Source of the DNA: Mesorhizobium sp.
GTDB lineage: Bacteria > Pseudomonadota > Alphaproteobacteria > Rhizobiales > Rhizobiaceae
Assembly: GCA_004020645.1 (NCBI GenBank)
Contig: SAQL01000018.1
Coordinates: 1-64,000 of the forward strand
Length of the DNA stretch: 64,000 nucleotides
Direction: 5' to 3'
The notes below the pieces were generated by a model. That model ran no database searches. It saw only the letters and a list, made by a program, of their open reading frames with translations, and was not told where the DNA came from. Below, in pieces: positions 48,549 to 58,128 of this stretch (position 1 is its first letter; the number at the start of each line of letters is the position of its first letter). A program made the translations under genes and the position numbers.

Positions 48549-49724
48549 TCACGTTGATTTACGACCCCTTGTGACGGCCTCGACTGCAATCTCCTCAAAA
48601 CTCGCTGAGAAGGATCTTACTCGTTGAGGCGTTTCTTCCAAAGCCCTATTCATTCTATTCTCGTCGTCCTGAAGTGAATATTCGTCAAGAAACCGCAGCA
48701 GGCGATCGGCCAGATCCCTCGGGGATCGAGGGTCGAAAAATATTCCGTGGTCAGGCGCTTGCTCACGATGGACTGGAATATCGGATAGAAGAATGGTCTT
48801 ACCCAGCGATTTCGCTTCTTCAACCGTCGTGCTCCAGCCCTCGAACAAAGAGGGGTTGATGACCGCGACCGAGTGCCTCATCAGCGTAGCGAGGTCGCCA
48901 TAGGAAACCAGTCCTAGGACTTTGAGGTCATTTTCGCACCCTGCATCGCGGGCATGCTGCATCAACTGAGGGAAATAGTCAGGATGACGGCTGTCGCTGG
49001 TGTGACCGGTACATACGACTGTCAGCGGCCGGCCCCTGGAACGTGCGAGCGCAAGCGCGTCGACAACCACCGTATGGTTTTTATGGGCCCAAAATTGGTT
49101 TGGCAGATGGAAGAACGGCTCCCGTATGGCATAGCGCGCGCTGAGGCTCTCACGCGTTTCGACCTGATCGGCATTGCTCGCGACCGTCGAGACAAACCGT
49201 AGAATTCGCGCTTTGTCGGCCGCAGAAGGACGGAAGGCGGAAAAATCCCGCTTCGCATCTTCGCTGCTCAGCACAATCCGAGTGGATGCATCGGCGGACT
49301 GGGCGTAGGCGACATCGCGCGCATGACGCTGCTCCGCCGTGAAGAACTCCGGCAGTCGAATGTGCTGGAAATCCGGGATCCAGGTGATCGTCGGAAGATG
49401 CGCGTTGCGGCCCAAATGACCTGAATGCGACAGAACGTCGATATTGTGGTTCCGTAGAAATCGTTCCATCAAGACGTCGCGGTCAAGAATACGCGCGATC
49501 CCTTTGCGCGCCTTGTATAACCATCCCGATGGCTGGACCAAACGAGTTCCAATGATTTCAAGGGGTTGGTCGAACCGAATGCTCGGCGCAAACGCATCCC
49601 CGCTCAAGATCACAGCTTGAATTTTGTTGGACTTCGCGATGGCGCGCAACAAATTCTCGAGGTAGTTCGTCCCACCAATCCATCCGTTCCCTGACGCGTT
49701 CAGAACAAATCCGACACGGATCAA
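48549..49724 (-). CDS. Glycosyltransferase family 4
   Basis: GT-B transferase of about 391 residues. The likely start is TTG at 49724 (read as LIRVGFVLNASG), with AAGGAGG seven bases upstream and overlapping the preceding stop as TTGA. An ATG further upstream lies inside the neighbouring gene. N-terminal GWIGGTNYLENLL, donor-domain FHLPNQFWAHKNHTVVVDAL and EX7E-like PSLFEGWSTTVEEAKSLGK are present. Substrates unknown. Confidence 0.87.
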   Translation of the reverse strand: MIRVGFVLNASGNGWIGGTNYLENLLRAIAKSNKIQAVILSGDAFAPSIRFDQPLEIIGTRLVQPSGWLYKARKGIARILDRDVLMERFLRNHNIDVLSHSGHLGRNAHLPTITWIPDFQHIRLPEFFTAEQRHARDVAYAQSADASTRIVLSSEDAKRDFSAFRPSAADKARILRFVSTVASNADQVETRESLSARYAIREPFFHLPNQFWAHKNHTVVVDALALARSRGRPLTVVCTGHTSDSRHPDYFPQLMQHARDAGCENDLKVLGLVSYGDLATLMRHSVAVINPSLFEGWSTTVEEAKSLGKTILLSDIPVHREQAPDHGIFFDPRSPRDLADRLLRFLDEYSLQDDENRMNRALEETPQRVRSFSASFEEIAVEAVTRGRKST

Positions 49725-50638
49725 TGCGCGCCCTCCTTGAACCACCGGACATATGCGCGCGTTTCGTCTGACCACCGGCGCGATGGCTTCCAACCCCAAG
49801 CGAGGGCTTCCGCGATCTCGGCCTGGTAATGGGCAGGATCGCCGGGGCGCGCCTGGCCGGAAAATTTGAGATCAACCTGGGCGCCAAGTTCATCGGCGAT
49901 CGTGCAAAGAATGACTTTGATGGAGGTCGCCTCGCCGGTTCCGCCATTGACGACAGGGCAATCGGCCGATCCGTGGTCGGCAGCCGCAATCATCAACGCG
50001 GCCGCATCCTCGATATGCAACCAGTCGCGAGTCTCCTCGCCGGTGCCCCCAAAAAGGGCCTCACCTTGGGTCAACTTCGCACACGCATCCCAGAGCAGCT
50101 GCTTTCGCAGCCCGGTCCCATAGATCGAGAACAGCCGCACGATGGCGCTGCGCACGCCGAAATGGCGCCCATAAGATCGGCAAAGATCTTCCGCCAGCTT
50201 TTTGTGCAGCCCATAGGGCGATACCGGGTTAAGGGGAGCCTCGACACTTGTTGGTAAGACGGTGGCAACGCCATAGACACCGGCACTGGAGGGCAGGACA
50301 AGCTTCGCACCAGAATGCGATGTGCGAATGTACTCAAGCACACTGTGCGTCGTCGCCACGGTGCGCTGGTAGTCCTGATAGGGATGGCTTAGCGAAAATG
50401 CCACCGAGCCACTGCCGGCGCAGTGAAAGACGGCTTCGGGCGCGCCCCCGTAAGTCGCCAGCGAATCAATCGTTACATCTGTTGGATGCCACTGAGCAAT
50501 ACCCCAGTCGCGCCACTCGTCGCGGCTCCAAGAGCCATGGCCGATGGCTGTCACCTCGGCTCCCCGCCGGGCAACGGCACGTGCAACATGTCGACCCACG
50601 AAACCGTATGCTCCGGTAACGAGCACCCTCGACCTCAT
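49721..50638 (-). CDS. NAD-dependent epimerase/dehydratase or nucleotide-sugar reductase
   Basis: Extended short-chain dehydrogenase. Start at MRSRVLVTGAYGFVGRHVA, five bases from the upstream methyltransferase stop. Rossmann motif TGAYGFVG (GxxGxxG, residues ~8-14) and catalytic Tyr-Lys in SPYGLHKKLAEDL are present, with upstream Ser in LPSSAGVYG. About 305 residues. Since Gmd is encoded in the same locus and no fucose synthase is seen, a GDP-4-keto-6-deoxymannose reductase (Rmd) role is one option; UDP-sugar 4-epimerase is another. Confidence 0.83.
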   Translation of the reverse strand: MRSRVLVTGAYGFVGRHVARAVARRGAEVTAIGHGSWSRDEWRDWGIAQWHPTDVTIDSLATYGGAPEAVFHCAGSGSVAFSLSHPYQDYQRTVATTHSVLEYIRTSHSGAKLVLPSSAGVYGVATVLPTSVEAPLNPVSPYGLHKKLAEDLCRSYGRHFGVRSAIVRLFSIYGTGLRKQLLWDACAKLTQGEALFGGTGEETRDWLHIEDAAALMIAAADHGSADCPVVNGGTGEATSIKVILCTIADELGAQVDLKFSGQARPGDPAHYQAEIAEALAWGWKPSRRWSDETRAYVRWFKEGAH

Positions 50639-50642
50639 GAAA

Positions 50643-51458
50643 TCAGTCTTTCGTCGAAACGAACGAGTAAAGCCGGCCAGGCCTTTGCGAGAACCGCCCA
50701 GCCAATTTGAGAGCAATATCGGGAACCAGCGCGGGCGAAGGCAATCGGAGTTTCCTTGCGCCCCGCGCTTTGACCGCACTCTTGGTATCGGGAAAGAGAT
50801 TGATATCGCTTTCCAGCGGATTGATCACTTCAACAATGCGAAGCTTGGCATGCCTGATCGCCGAAAGATATTCTTCGAGCAGAAAGGCATTCTCGCCGCC
50901 ATACAACCAATGGAGATTGTGTCCCTTCAGAAACGAGTCCATGTCTGTCTTGCGCGAAATAACGTGTTCGCGGGTCGCCAGCATCAGCCCGCCCACTCGA
51001 AGGACGCGCCCTGCTTCAGCACACAACTCGCGCAGATCGCGCGCATGATGCAGTACTGCCCGGCAATACACCAGGTCGAAACTTGCATCGGCGAAAGGCA
51101 GCTTCTCGCCCCACTCGGTGATGACTTCGATATTAGTCGCCGTCGCATCGCTGAGAGAGCGAATTGCCCCTGCCCCCACGACGTCGCTGGAATCCGGTTC
51201 CAATGCCGTGACCTGCCAGCCGTCGCGGGCGAGAGCGTAAGAAGCGATGCCGCGTCCGGCACCAATTTCAAGCGCTTTTCCTTTGCGACCATCAAGGAGC
51301 ATCTGAACAGCCTTCCACTCGCTCCCTGAATGAAACCGAAGGGCTGACGCCTCCAAAGGGTCATCATAAAAGCAGGCTCGAACGAGATCGGCGCGATCTG
51401 GCTGGGATTTCAACCACTGAACCGCTTCTTCCCAGGTTCGTGTTTCGGGAATGCTCAC
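50643..51458 (-). CDS. Class I SAM-dependent methyltransferase
   Basis: 271 residues. Motif I KALEIGAGRGIASYAL (near residues 60-75), the acidic residue of VTALEPDSSD, and FDLVYCRAVLHHARDL identify a methyltransferase_11-type fold. The C-terminal segment after residue ~180 is specific to this protein. The ATG overlaps the acetyltransferase stop by four bases (ATGA). It probably methylates a sugar of the repeat unit. Acceptor unknown. Confidence 0.88.
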   Translation of the reverse strand: MSIPETRTWEEAVQWLKSQPDRADLVRACFYDDPLEASALRFHSGSEWKAVQMLLDGRKGKALEIGAGRGIASYALARDGWQVTALEPDSSDVVGAGAIRSLSDATATNIEVITEWGEKLPFADASFDLVYCRAVLHHARDLRELCAEAGRVLRVGGLMLATREHVISRKTDMDSFLKGHNLHWLYGGENAFLLEEYLSAIRHAKLRIVEVINPLESDINLFPDTKSAVKARGARKLRLPSPALVPDIALKLAGRFSQRPGRLYSFVSTKD

Positions 51459-52027
51459 GAGACCCCCTGCAACACGCGTGCCGGATTGCCAGCGACAATG
51501 GTAAATGGCTCCACGTTCTTCGTAACAACACTACCTGCACCCACAATCGCTCCTTCGCCAATGGTGACGCCTTTGAGTATTATCGAATTGAATCCAATCC
51601 AGGCGTTGTCGGAAATCCTTACCTTGCCGATTTTCACGTGGGACCAATCTTTCCTGTTGAAATGCCATTCTCGAACATCGGTCTCACGCTTGGTCCAGTC
51701 AGTGGAGTGGGAATTATGATCAACTATAGTGCAGCCCCAAGATATCAATACATTGTTTCCTATACTTATTTCCTCGGCGCACACCAATCGTGAATTTCCC
51801 ACAAAAGTATTATTTCCAACAGAAATTATGGAATTCTCGCGATCAGATATAATGGTAGCCTGGAAAATAGATCCCTCGCCGACTGTTAACGCGGCCGGCG
51901 GCCGTTGGCCAAGATTTCGGTAGCTGATCTTTGTGCCAGCACCTATGCTCAGCGCACACCTCTTTTGGAGCTTCCGCTCCGCAATCTTTTCGGCGAACCT
52001 CGTTATGATTCTTCGCAATCTCGGCAT
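51455..52027 (-). CDS. Hexapeptide-repeat acyltransferase
   Basis: 190-residue left-handed beta-helix transferase. Repeats run from about residue 45 to 180, with the catalytic His region SWGCTIVDHNSHSTDW and the closing GAIVGAGSVVTKNVEPFTIVAGNPAR. A positively charged N-terminal helix (LRRIITRFAEKIAERKLQKR) may bind the membrane. Local GC is lower than in neighbours, hinting at separate origin. Likely O-acetyl transfer to a sugar. Confidence 0.88.
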   Translation of the reverse strand: MPRLRRIITRFAEKIAERKLQKRCALSIGAGTKISYRNLGQRPPAALTVGEGSIFQATIISDRENSIISVGNNTFVGNSRLVCAEEISIGNNVLISWGCTIVDHNSHSTDWTKRETDVREWHFNRKDWSHVKIGKVRISDNAWIGFNSIILKGVTIGEGAIVGAGSVVTKNVEPFTIVAGNPARVLQGVS

Positions 52028-52030
52028 CTC

Positions 52031-53380
52031 CTATTCACCTGTCCTGAAGATTCTGGCGCGAAGAATGAGTGCCGGAATGAGGGTAAATGCGGAGAAGCTA
52101 ATCAAAGTCGCCCAGACCGAACCGGCAATGCCTACCTGATCAATGAAAAAGAGTTTGAGCGTAATCGCCACCGCCGCTGTGAAAAATGCGGCGACCAATT
52201 GGAAGCCAATCACACTCATGCCGTTCAAGAACATGGCCAAGGCAACACCCACCGCCTCCACCACTTTCCACAAACCGAGGCCAAGCAGAAGAAGAAATGG
52301 CGGCGATACGGCCCGGCCCACCCACAATTCGAGAATCCAGGGCGCGGTAATCACCAAAAAGGTGGAACCGAGCGCCGCAGTTCCGGCTGACAACAACAGC
52401 GAGCGTTTCAACGTCCGAGCCACCCAGATCCGATCCCCTCGTGCGATCGCCTCGCCATAGGCCGGCCAAAGCGGCGCAACCACCATCGCCACGACCAAAC
52501 TGATCAAGGCGAACAGCCTTTCAGGCACCGCATAGTCGGCTACCGAAGAAGCGCCCAGCTTGTGCGCAATGATAAAATTATCCGACATGTAGGTCGCGGC
52601 GGCGACAAGCTGCAGGACAAGGAACAGAAAGCCTGTACCGGTCAGGGTTCGAATTGCAGCCCTCGAAACGCTGTAACGATCGGGCGCTATATCCCGTTCT
52701 AGGGAGCCGAAAAACACTATGTTGTTTGCAACGCCCGCCAGCAACGGTGCCCCGACATAGGCCAAGACCAGAAAAGGGAGCGGCGCCTTCAAATGAATAG
52801 CCAGGAGCACGCCGAAGAGCCCCAGGACACTGGCAGCAGCCTGCCAGAGGCTCATCATGTACCCCTTCTGTAATCCCATTTGAGTGCGTTGGACCACTCC
52901 AACCGGAATCGCCAGGGCAAAGCAGCCAATCAGCACGGCGACTGCCGGTCCGGCCTCTGCGCGGGCGAGCTCGGATTGAACGTTGAAAATCCGGTACCAC
53001 GTCACAAAGGGATAACAGATCGCCAGGATTGTCAGCACCGCAACTGCAATCAGGGAGAGCACAAGATACGCACTCGAAACAAGCGTCCGTATGCCAGCGC
53101 GGTCGTCCCGTCCGTGAGCGGAGGCCACCGAGGACAATAGGCCATTGCCGATACCAAGATCCGCGAATGAGAGAAAAGCAACGAGCGAACTCATCACCAT
53201 CCACATGCCATAGCGCTCTGCGCCGAGGTAATGAAGCGTCAGCGGCACCGATACCAATGCCGTCGATACGGAAACAAGCTTGGCAAAGGCCGAAGCGAGC
53301 GCGCTTTTCGCGATGCGCCGCTCGCGCTGCGAGGTATGCCCATCGCGCGCAGTTGCATCAGATTCCATAATTATAGACAA
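52031..53380 (-). CDS. wzx: Lipid-linked oligosaccharide flippase (Wzx, MOP superfamily)
   Basis: Membrane protein of 449 residues with about twelve hydrophobic segments. The N-terminal SALASAFAKLVSVSTALVSVPLTLHYLGAERYG is typical of polysaccharide-type MOP flippases, with FADLGIGNGLLSSV next. It would move the undecaprenyl-linked repeat unit to the periplasmic face for polymerisation. It is the only flippase in the locus. ATG at 53380 used; a second ATG four codons in is possible. Confidence 0.9.
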   Translation of the reverse strand: MSIIMESDATARDGHTSQRERRIAKSALASAFAKLVSVSTALVSVPLTLHYLGAERYGMWMVMSSLVAFLSFADLGIGNGLLSSVASAHGRDDRAGIRTLVSSAYLVLSLIAVAVLTILAICYPFVTWYRIFNVQSELARAEAGPAVAVLIGCFALAIPVGVVQRTQMGLQKGYMMSLWQAAASVLGLFGVLLAIHLKAPLPFLVLAYVGAPLLAGVANNIVFFGSLERDIAPDRYSVSRAAIRTLTGTGFLFLVLQLVAAATYMSDNFIIAHKLGASSVADYAVPERLFALISLVVAMVVAPLWPAYGEAIARGDRIWVARTLKRSLLLSAGTAALGSTFLVITAPWILELWVGRAVSPPFLLLLGLGLWKVVEAVGVALAMFLNGMSVIGFQLVAAFFTAAVAITLKLFFIDQVGIAGSVWATLISFSAFTLIPALILRARIFRTGE

Positions 53381-53459
53381 TCACCGCCCTCACCTCAGCC
53401 CGGCAAACCGTGGTCAGTTGACGATGACCTGGTTGCAAAATCGAAAGTGCCGGAGTTTG

Positions 53460-54254
53460 CTATTGCCAACATTTCGGAAGCACGACCGACGGTTTGCCCG
53501 CTACATTATCCCTGTCGAGCAGATGTGGAAAAGTCAGCTTCGCGTCCGCGTCCGGCACGAACCGATCCTTTCGATAGAAAGTGAACTCCATGACCGCAGG
53601 GATCTCAAGTCCTCCCCGTCGAACTGGCTTCGCATGATTGTTGGGATGAACATGCACGATCTCGTGAAACCGCAGGAGTTTCTGAAACGCGGCACGTATT
53701 ATCCGAAAGGAGAATCTTCCATACAATCGTGACAGATGATGGAACTCTATCGTCATGATGCGAAAACTTTTGAGAGTCTCGTCACTTGCATCAAGCAATA
53801 CCCGGTACTCAGCACCTTCGATATCCATTTGCAAAAGACGATCACCGCCCAGGCCCGCCGGTACAAGCCCGCACAACGAATCAAGCCGTATGTTGGACTC
53901 GTCCTCATGGACATCGACGAACTTTTTCAGGAAGTGAAACCGCGCATCGATGGCGGGCGGGCCCGCGACGGAGGCGTCAGCCATGAACACGTCAATTCCG
54001 CGATCGGCCATCGCCCGGTCGAAGCTCACCTCGGTGGAAACACCCGGTGAGATACACGCTCCTATGCCGTCCAGATCGTTCGGCAAGAGATAGCCACCGT
54101 CTGCAACTCCCCCCAGCCGAATGAGCGGTGCCTTGATGGCTTTCGGTCGCAAGCTCTTAATAAACGATGCAATTTGTTCAGGATCGGCCGAAGGTTCGAT
54201 CCAAACCTTATTACCAGATAATTTTTCAGCCACCCCCTTGAGGAACTCAAACAT
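53460..54254 (-). CDS. FkbM-family methyltransferase
   Basis: 264 residues. The segment LIRLGGVADGGYLLPNDLDGIGACISPGVSTEVSFDRAMADRG corresponds to the conserved entry of FkbM-type SAM methyltransferases, followed by LLQMDIEGAEYRVLLDA with the conserved DIEGAE motif (near residues 143-150). Such enzymes O-methylate sugars in bacterial glycans. The gene is preceded by a 178-base gap. Acceptor unknown. Confidence 0.85.
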   Translation of the reverse strand: MFEFLKGVAEKLSGNKVWIEPSADPEQIASFIKSLRPKAIKAPLIRLGGVADGGYLLPNDLDGIGACISPGVSTEVSFDRAMADRGIDVFMADASVAGPPAIDARFHFLKKFVDVHEDESNIRLDSLCGLVPAGLGGDRLLQMDIEGAEYRVLLDASDETLKSFRIMTIEFHHLSRLYGRFSFRIIRAAFQKLLRFHEIVHVHPNNHAKPVRRGGLEIPAVMEFTFYRKDRFVPDADAKLTFPHLLDRDNVAGKPSVVLPKCWQ

Positions 54255-54432
54255 CCAACAACCCCCAAACCCCTTCGCTAACCTGCATAAAATTGTAACC
54301 CTTCAGGCCGGATTTCCTCGAAACCTGTTCCGGAGACTCAGTTCCGGGTAACGCAATTCCAGAGCCCATACGGCCGGACTCTATCGGGCGACCACACGCC
54401 TCTGGCCGCGATCAAGCGATCCGACACGTCTG

Positions 54433-55947
54433 CTACCAATCGCTCTTTGGAATCGGGTGAGCTTGACCGGCCGGTCGAAACATCGCGTTGCGATCTGGCA
54501 ACCTCGGACCGATACCACGCGCCATGCCAACAATTCGAGCGCCGGCAAGGCATGCTGCACAGACAAACATTGTAACATCGAACAAATAGACGCGCAGGAT
54601 CATCATCAATATGAGAGGAACCATTGCAAGCTGGGCCGCGCGCACGAAGATATCGCGTCTACTATCCAGCCCGGGAGCTATTCGAAGCGGCACTGGCGTC
54701 AGTTTGGCCAGGTAGATCGCCATCAATACCATCATCACAATGCCGCCATTAACAAGAAAATATGTCACACCGGACTTCGGAGCGATGACTCGCCCTTCCA
54801 TATAATGCCGAAGCGCATCAGGAATATATCTATCCACCGTCAAATGACCTAAACCAAACCCACGACCGAGTATCATTGACGAAGGATCGGCAAGAAAGCT
54901 CTTTATGATCACCCAATCCATATCTTCGACTTCTATTCTTCCAAGTGTACGTTGATAAAAAAGATCTCGGACACTATTAGTCTCTTCGACCGATATACTT
55001 GGCATGTCCGTTACCATGAAAGGAGAATTTGCCGGAGAACTCGTAACGTTTGACAAATAAATCACGAGCATGCAGGAAAATGCACCAAGATATACAGCCA
55101 GTACTGCCCCTGAACTCAGAGGGCGCCCAAGGGTCTTTAAAACCAGATACACTCCAAGCCCAATTGGCAGTGCGATAAGCGCCGAGGTCGACTGCGTCAG
55201 GTAGACAATGCAGAGGGCGAGCGCGAAAACGCACAATCGCACTCTCTGCGTTGCAAAAATCTTCTGGCCGAATGCCACGAGAATTATTCCCGCGGACGCG
55301 GCGAAGAGGGCGAGCACCTTAGGCTCGCCTGCAAGCGAACTCGGGCGCAGATCGAGTTCACCGCGGAAGCTCAACATACCTGACCTCTGCGCCTCGTCCC
55401 CGACACTCAACAAACCGATTGGCAGGATATCCGTCCCAAGGACCCGGAAGACTGCATATTGCACGATACCGATCACACACAGGATCGCTACCGAGATCAC
55501 GTAGGTACGCAGCAGGGCCGTAATGTCGTGCTGTACACCACGCGCGAACAGCAGCGCGAACGGCAGAAGCGACAGCAGAAAAGTAATTGTCGAGATTGCT
55601 ACGCGAAGCCCACCGTTCCGCAGGTCACCACCGGCAAACTCGATTCCCAAGTCCGCTATTGCCAGCGTGAAGAAGCCAGAGACAATTCCGATGAAGGTAA
55701 ATAGAGCGATTATCTTAGTATGCGGGATTTGATTTAAGCCAAATCGCCCGTGCAACGAATACTTCAGGGCAAGAAATAGAAATAACACCTTGGAAATCGG
55801 CAAATTGACGCCGACGTCCGGTGTTAAAGCACCCCATGGCAAAAAGAACACTGGGACAGCAAGATCACGACCCAAAGGCTTATAGAGGCAAAGGATAGCA
55901 CCAAGAGCAAGAACGATGAACGGAACGAAGTGTAATCCGCTCATCAT
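54433..55947 (-). CDS. O-antigen/polysaccharide polymerase (Wzy-like)
   Basis: 504 residues with about eleven hydrophobic segments and a large periplasmic loop (residues ~310-390) with the arginine-rich GRGFGLGHL and RHYMEG sequences, as in Wzy polymerases of Wzx/Wzy systems. The family is very divergent, so the call rests on topology and context near wzx. GC is low for the window. A second such protein is encoded at 32209-33528. Confidence 0.78.
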   Translation of the reverse strand: MMSGLHFVPFIVLALGAILCLYKPLGRDLAVPVFFLPWGALTPDVGVNLPISKVLFLFLALKYSLHGRFGLNQIPHTKIIALFTFIGIVSGFFTLAIADLGIEFAGGDLRNGGLRVAISTITFLLSLLPFALLFARGVQHDITALLRTYVISVAILCVIGIVQYAVFRVLGTDILPIGLLSVGDEAQRSGMLSFRGELDLRPSSLAGEPKVLALFAASAGIILVAFGQKIFATQRVRLCVFALALCIVYLTQSTSALIALPIGLGVYLVLKTLGRPLSSGAVLAVYLGAFSCMLVIYLSNVTSSPANSPFMVTDMPSISVEETNSVRDLFYQRTLGRIEVEDMDWVIIKSFLADPSSMILGRGFGLGHLTVDRYIPDALRHYMEGRVIAPKSGVTYFLVNGGIVMMVLMAIYLAKLTPVPLRIAPGLDSRRDIFVRAAQLAMVPLILMMILRVYLFDVTMFVCAACLAGARIVGMARGIGPRLPDRNAMFRPAGQAHPIPKSDW

Positions 55948-56095
55948 CAGCCGCCCAGAGCCTTCAGATGCATCCTCATGACTACAGTCGCACCCTTTTC
56001 AAGCCCAAACATTCGGCCTGCTCCTGAAAACCCGACGATCGTATGCTTCGGCCACTTCTCGGCTTGGGATACACGCTTCATCAAACGACGATCAT

Positions 56096-56854
56096 TTATC
56101 GGCCAGAACTAACCTCAAGATATTGCCCAATCTTTCGCAGCGGCTTGGCAAACAATGCGAAGTCGAGCACCTGTGCGTCCAACCACCTGCGTCGTGAACG
56201 CAATGCCTCAAGGTTGTGACGGATGTGTGATCGAAAGCTTCGCGTGCTGGCACCGCCAACCATCATATCGATCAGAATGTGGTCGACGACTTCGGTACGA
56301 AAGCCGTGCAGTTCTACAGCGCGCAACATCCAATCATAGTCCGACGCGACTTTAAAGTTCAGATCGAAGAGCCCCACCGCCTCTGCAACGGCGCGACGGA
56401 CATAGAACGTTGGGTGTGCGGGCATCCAGCCAGATTTGAATCCCCCCTTGGGGGGACGACCAGCCCGCCAACGCCGCACCACTTCCTTGGCATTGTGATC
56501 CGCGACAAAATCAAGGTGTCCGTGGACAATGTCTGCCTTCGCCAGTCCGTGGGCAACTGAACTCAGCGCCGTACTGTCGTGAAAAGTGTCATCCGAATTG
56601 AGTACACCAATGGCGTCGCCTTTGTAGATGGTCAAAGCCTTGTTGAGCGCGTCATACATGCCGCGATCGGATTCGCTCACCAGTTGGATCTTCTCCGGCG
56701 GATAAGAGCGAACTATCGACAGCGTGTCATCCGAGGAGGCGCCGTCCACGACCACCAGCTCTTTGTCCTGATGATCCTGAGCAAAAAAACTATCAATCGT
56801 GTGTCGGATTGTCGCCGCGGAGTTCCAACAGACGGTCAAGACCGAGATTTTCAT
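56096..56854 (-). CDS. Glycosyltransferase family 2 (WcaA/WbdN-like)
   Basis: GT-A transferase, about 252 residues from the ATG of MKISVLTVCWNSAATIRHT. Motifs LVVVDGASSDDTLSIV, SESDRGMYDALNKAL and GVLNSDDTFHD mark a transferase of the short WbdN/colanic type. The later PAHPTFYVRRAV and VASDYDWMLRAVE are conserved in this group. It is the second transferase after the initiating enzyme, so it may add an early sugar. It starts 21 bases after gmd. Confidence 0.91.
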   Translation of the reverse strand: MKISVLTVCWNSAATIRHTIDSFFAQDHQDKELVVVDGASSDDTLSIVRSYPPEKIQLVSESDRGMYDALNKALTIYKGDAIGVLNSDDTFHDSTALSSVAHGLAKADIVHGHLDFVADHNAKEVVRRWRAGRPPKGGFKSGWMPAHPTFYVRRAVAEAVGLFDLNFKVASDYDWMLRAVELHGFRTEVVDHILIDMMVGGASTRSFRSHIRHNLEALRSRRRWLDAQVLDFALFAKPLRKIGQYLEVSSGR

Positions 56855-56875
56855 GTCGACCCGGCCCAACGTCGC

Positions 56876-57970
56876 TTACTGTGCCGCAACGCGAATGCGG
56901 TCCTCATCCAGGCGCCGGTGTTCGGATTCCCGTCTTACCGTTTCGAGGTCGGACTGAACCATTTCCTGGACCATCGCATCGAGCGAGGTTGTTGCCTTCC
57001 ACCCGAGAACGCGCTCCGCTTTCGAAGGATCGCCGATCAGCAGCTCAACTTCGGTCGGCCTGAAATAGCGCGGATCCACCTCGATCAGGACAGCGCCTGA
57101 TTTTGCGTCGACGCCTTTTTCGTCAATACCGGAACCAACCCACTCGACCTCGATCCCGACCTCGCTGAATGCAAGCTCGACAAAGCGGCGGACCGAATTC
57201 TTTACGCCGGTTGCAAGGACGTAGTCGTCCGGCATTTCATGCTGAAGGATTCTCCACATGCCTTCGACATAGTCGCGGGCATGGCCCCAATCCCGTTCAG
57301 CCGACAGATTGCCGAGGTAGAGCTTGTCCTGGAGGCCGAGCCTGATTGCAGCAGCCGCGCGCGTGATCTTGCGGGTAACGAACGTCTCGCCGCGCATCGG
57401 GCTTTCGTGATTGAACAGGATGCCGTTGGAAGCATGGATATCGTAAGCTTCGCGGTAATTCACGGTGATCCAGTAGGCATAAATCTTTGCCGCCGCATAT
57501 GGCGACCGAGGATAGAAAGGCGTCGTCTCCCGTTGCGGGATCTCCTGCACCTTGCCGTAGAGCTCGGAAGTCGATGCCTGATAAAAACGCGTCTTTTCTG
57601 TCAGGCCAAGCAGCCGGATGGCTTCGAGGAGACGCAATGTGCCGATCGCGTCGGCATTCGCGGTATATTCCGCGGTCTCGAAGCTCACCTGGACATGCGA
57701 TTGTGCGGCGAGATTGTAGATCTCGTCCGGCTGCACTTCCTGGACGATACGGATGAGGTTGGTGGCGTCGGTCATGTCGCCATAGTGCAGCGACAGCCTT
57801 ACGTCCTTCTCATGGGGATCCTGGTAGAGATTATCGATGCGACCGGTGTTGAACGACGAGGAACGCCGCTTGATGCCATGGACTTCATAGCCCTTTGCCA
57901 GAAGAAGTTCCGCCAGATAGGCACCATCCTGGCCGGTGATGCCGGTAATGAGTGCGGTCTTCCTAGTCAT
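56876..57970 (-). CDS. gmd: GDP-mannose 4,6-dehydratase
   Basis: Converts GDP-D-mannose to GDP-4-keto-6-deoxy-D-mannose, precursor of fucose, rhamnose or perosamine. NADP-binding [19 protein letters not shown] (residues ~6-24), [16 protein letters not shown], and the catalytic Tyr-Lys in [13 protein letters not shown] are intact. The [19 protein letters not shown] stretch is diagnostic. 364 residues, full length. GDP-mannose could come from the ManC-AGE gene at the right edge. No obvious fucose synthase is encoded in the window. Confidence 0.96.
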   Translation of the reverse strand: MTRKTALITGITGQDGAYLAELLLAKGYEVHGIKRRSSSFNTGRIDNLYQDPHEKDVRLSLHYGDMTDATNLIRIVQEVQPDEIYNLAAQSHVQVSFETAEYTANADAIGTLRLLEAIRLLGLTEKTRFYQASTSELYGKVQEIPQRETTPFYPRSPYAAAKIYAYWITVNYREAYDIHASNGILFNHESPMRGETFVTRKITRAAAAIRLGLQDKLYLGNLSAERDWGHARDYVEGMWRILQHEMPDDYVLATGVKNSVRRFVELAFSEVGIEVEWVGSGIDEKGVDAKSGAVLIEVDPRYFRPTEVELLIGDPSKAERVLGWKATTSLDAMVQEMVQSDLETVRRESEHRRLDEDRIRVAAQ

Positions 57971-58128
57971 AGTGCTTCTCCGAGGTCGATACGACGATAT
58001 TTCTCAACGCTAAATCAGCGTGGCTTTAGACATTACAATGCCCATTTCAGAAAGCTGGTGGCTATTCCCAACGTTTGTGAGATTCGAGCGCGGCTTGGCT
58101 ACACCGGCTACCGATCTTTGCCGCGTTG

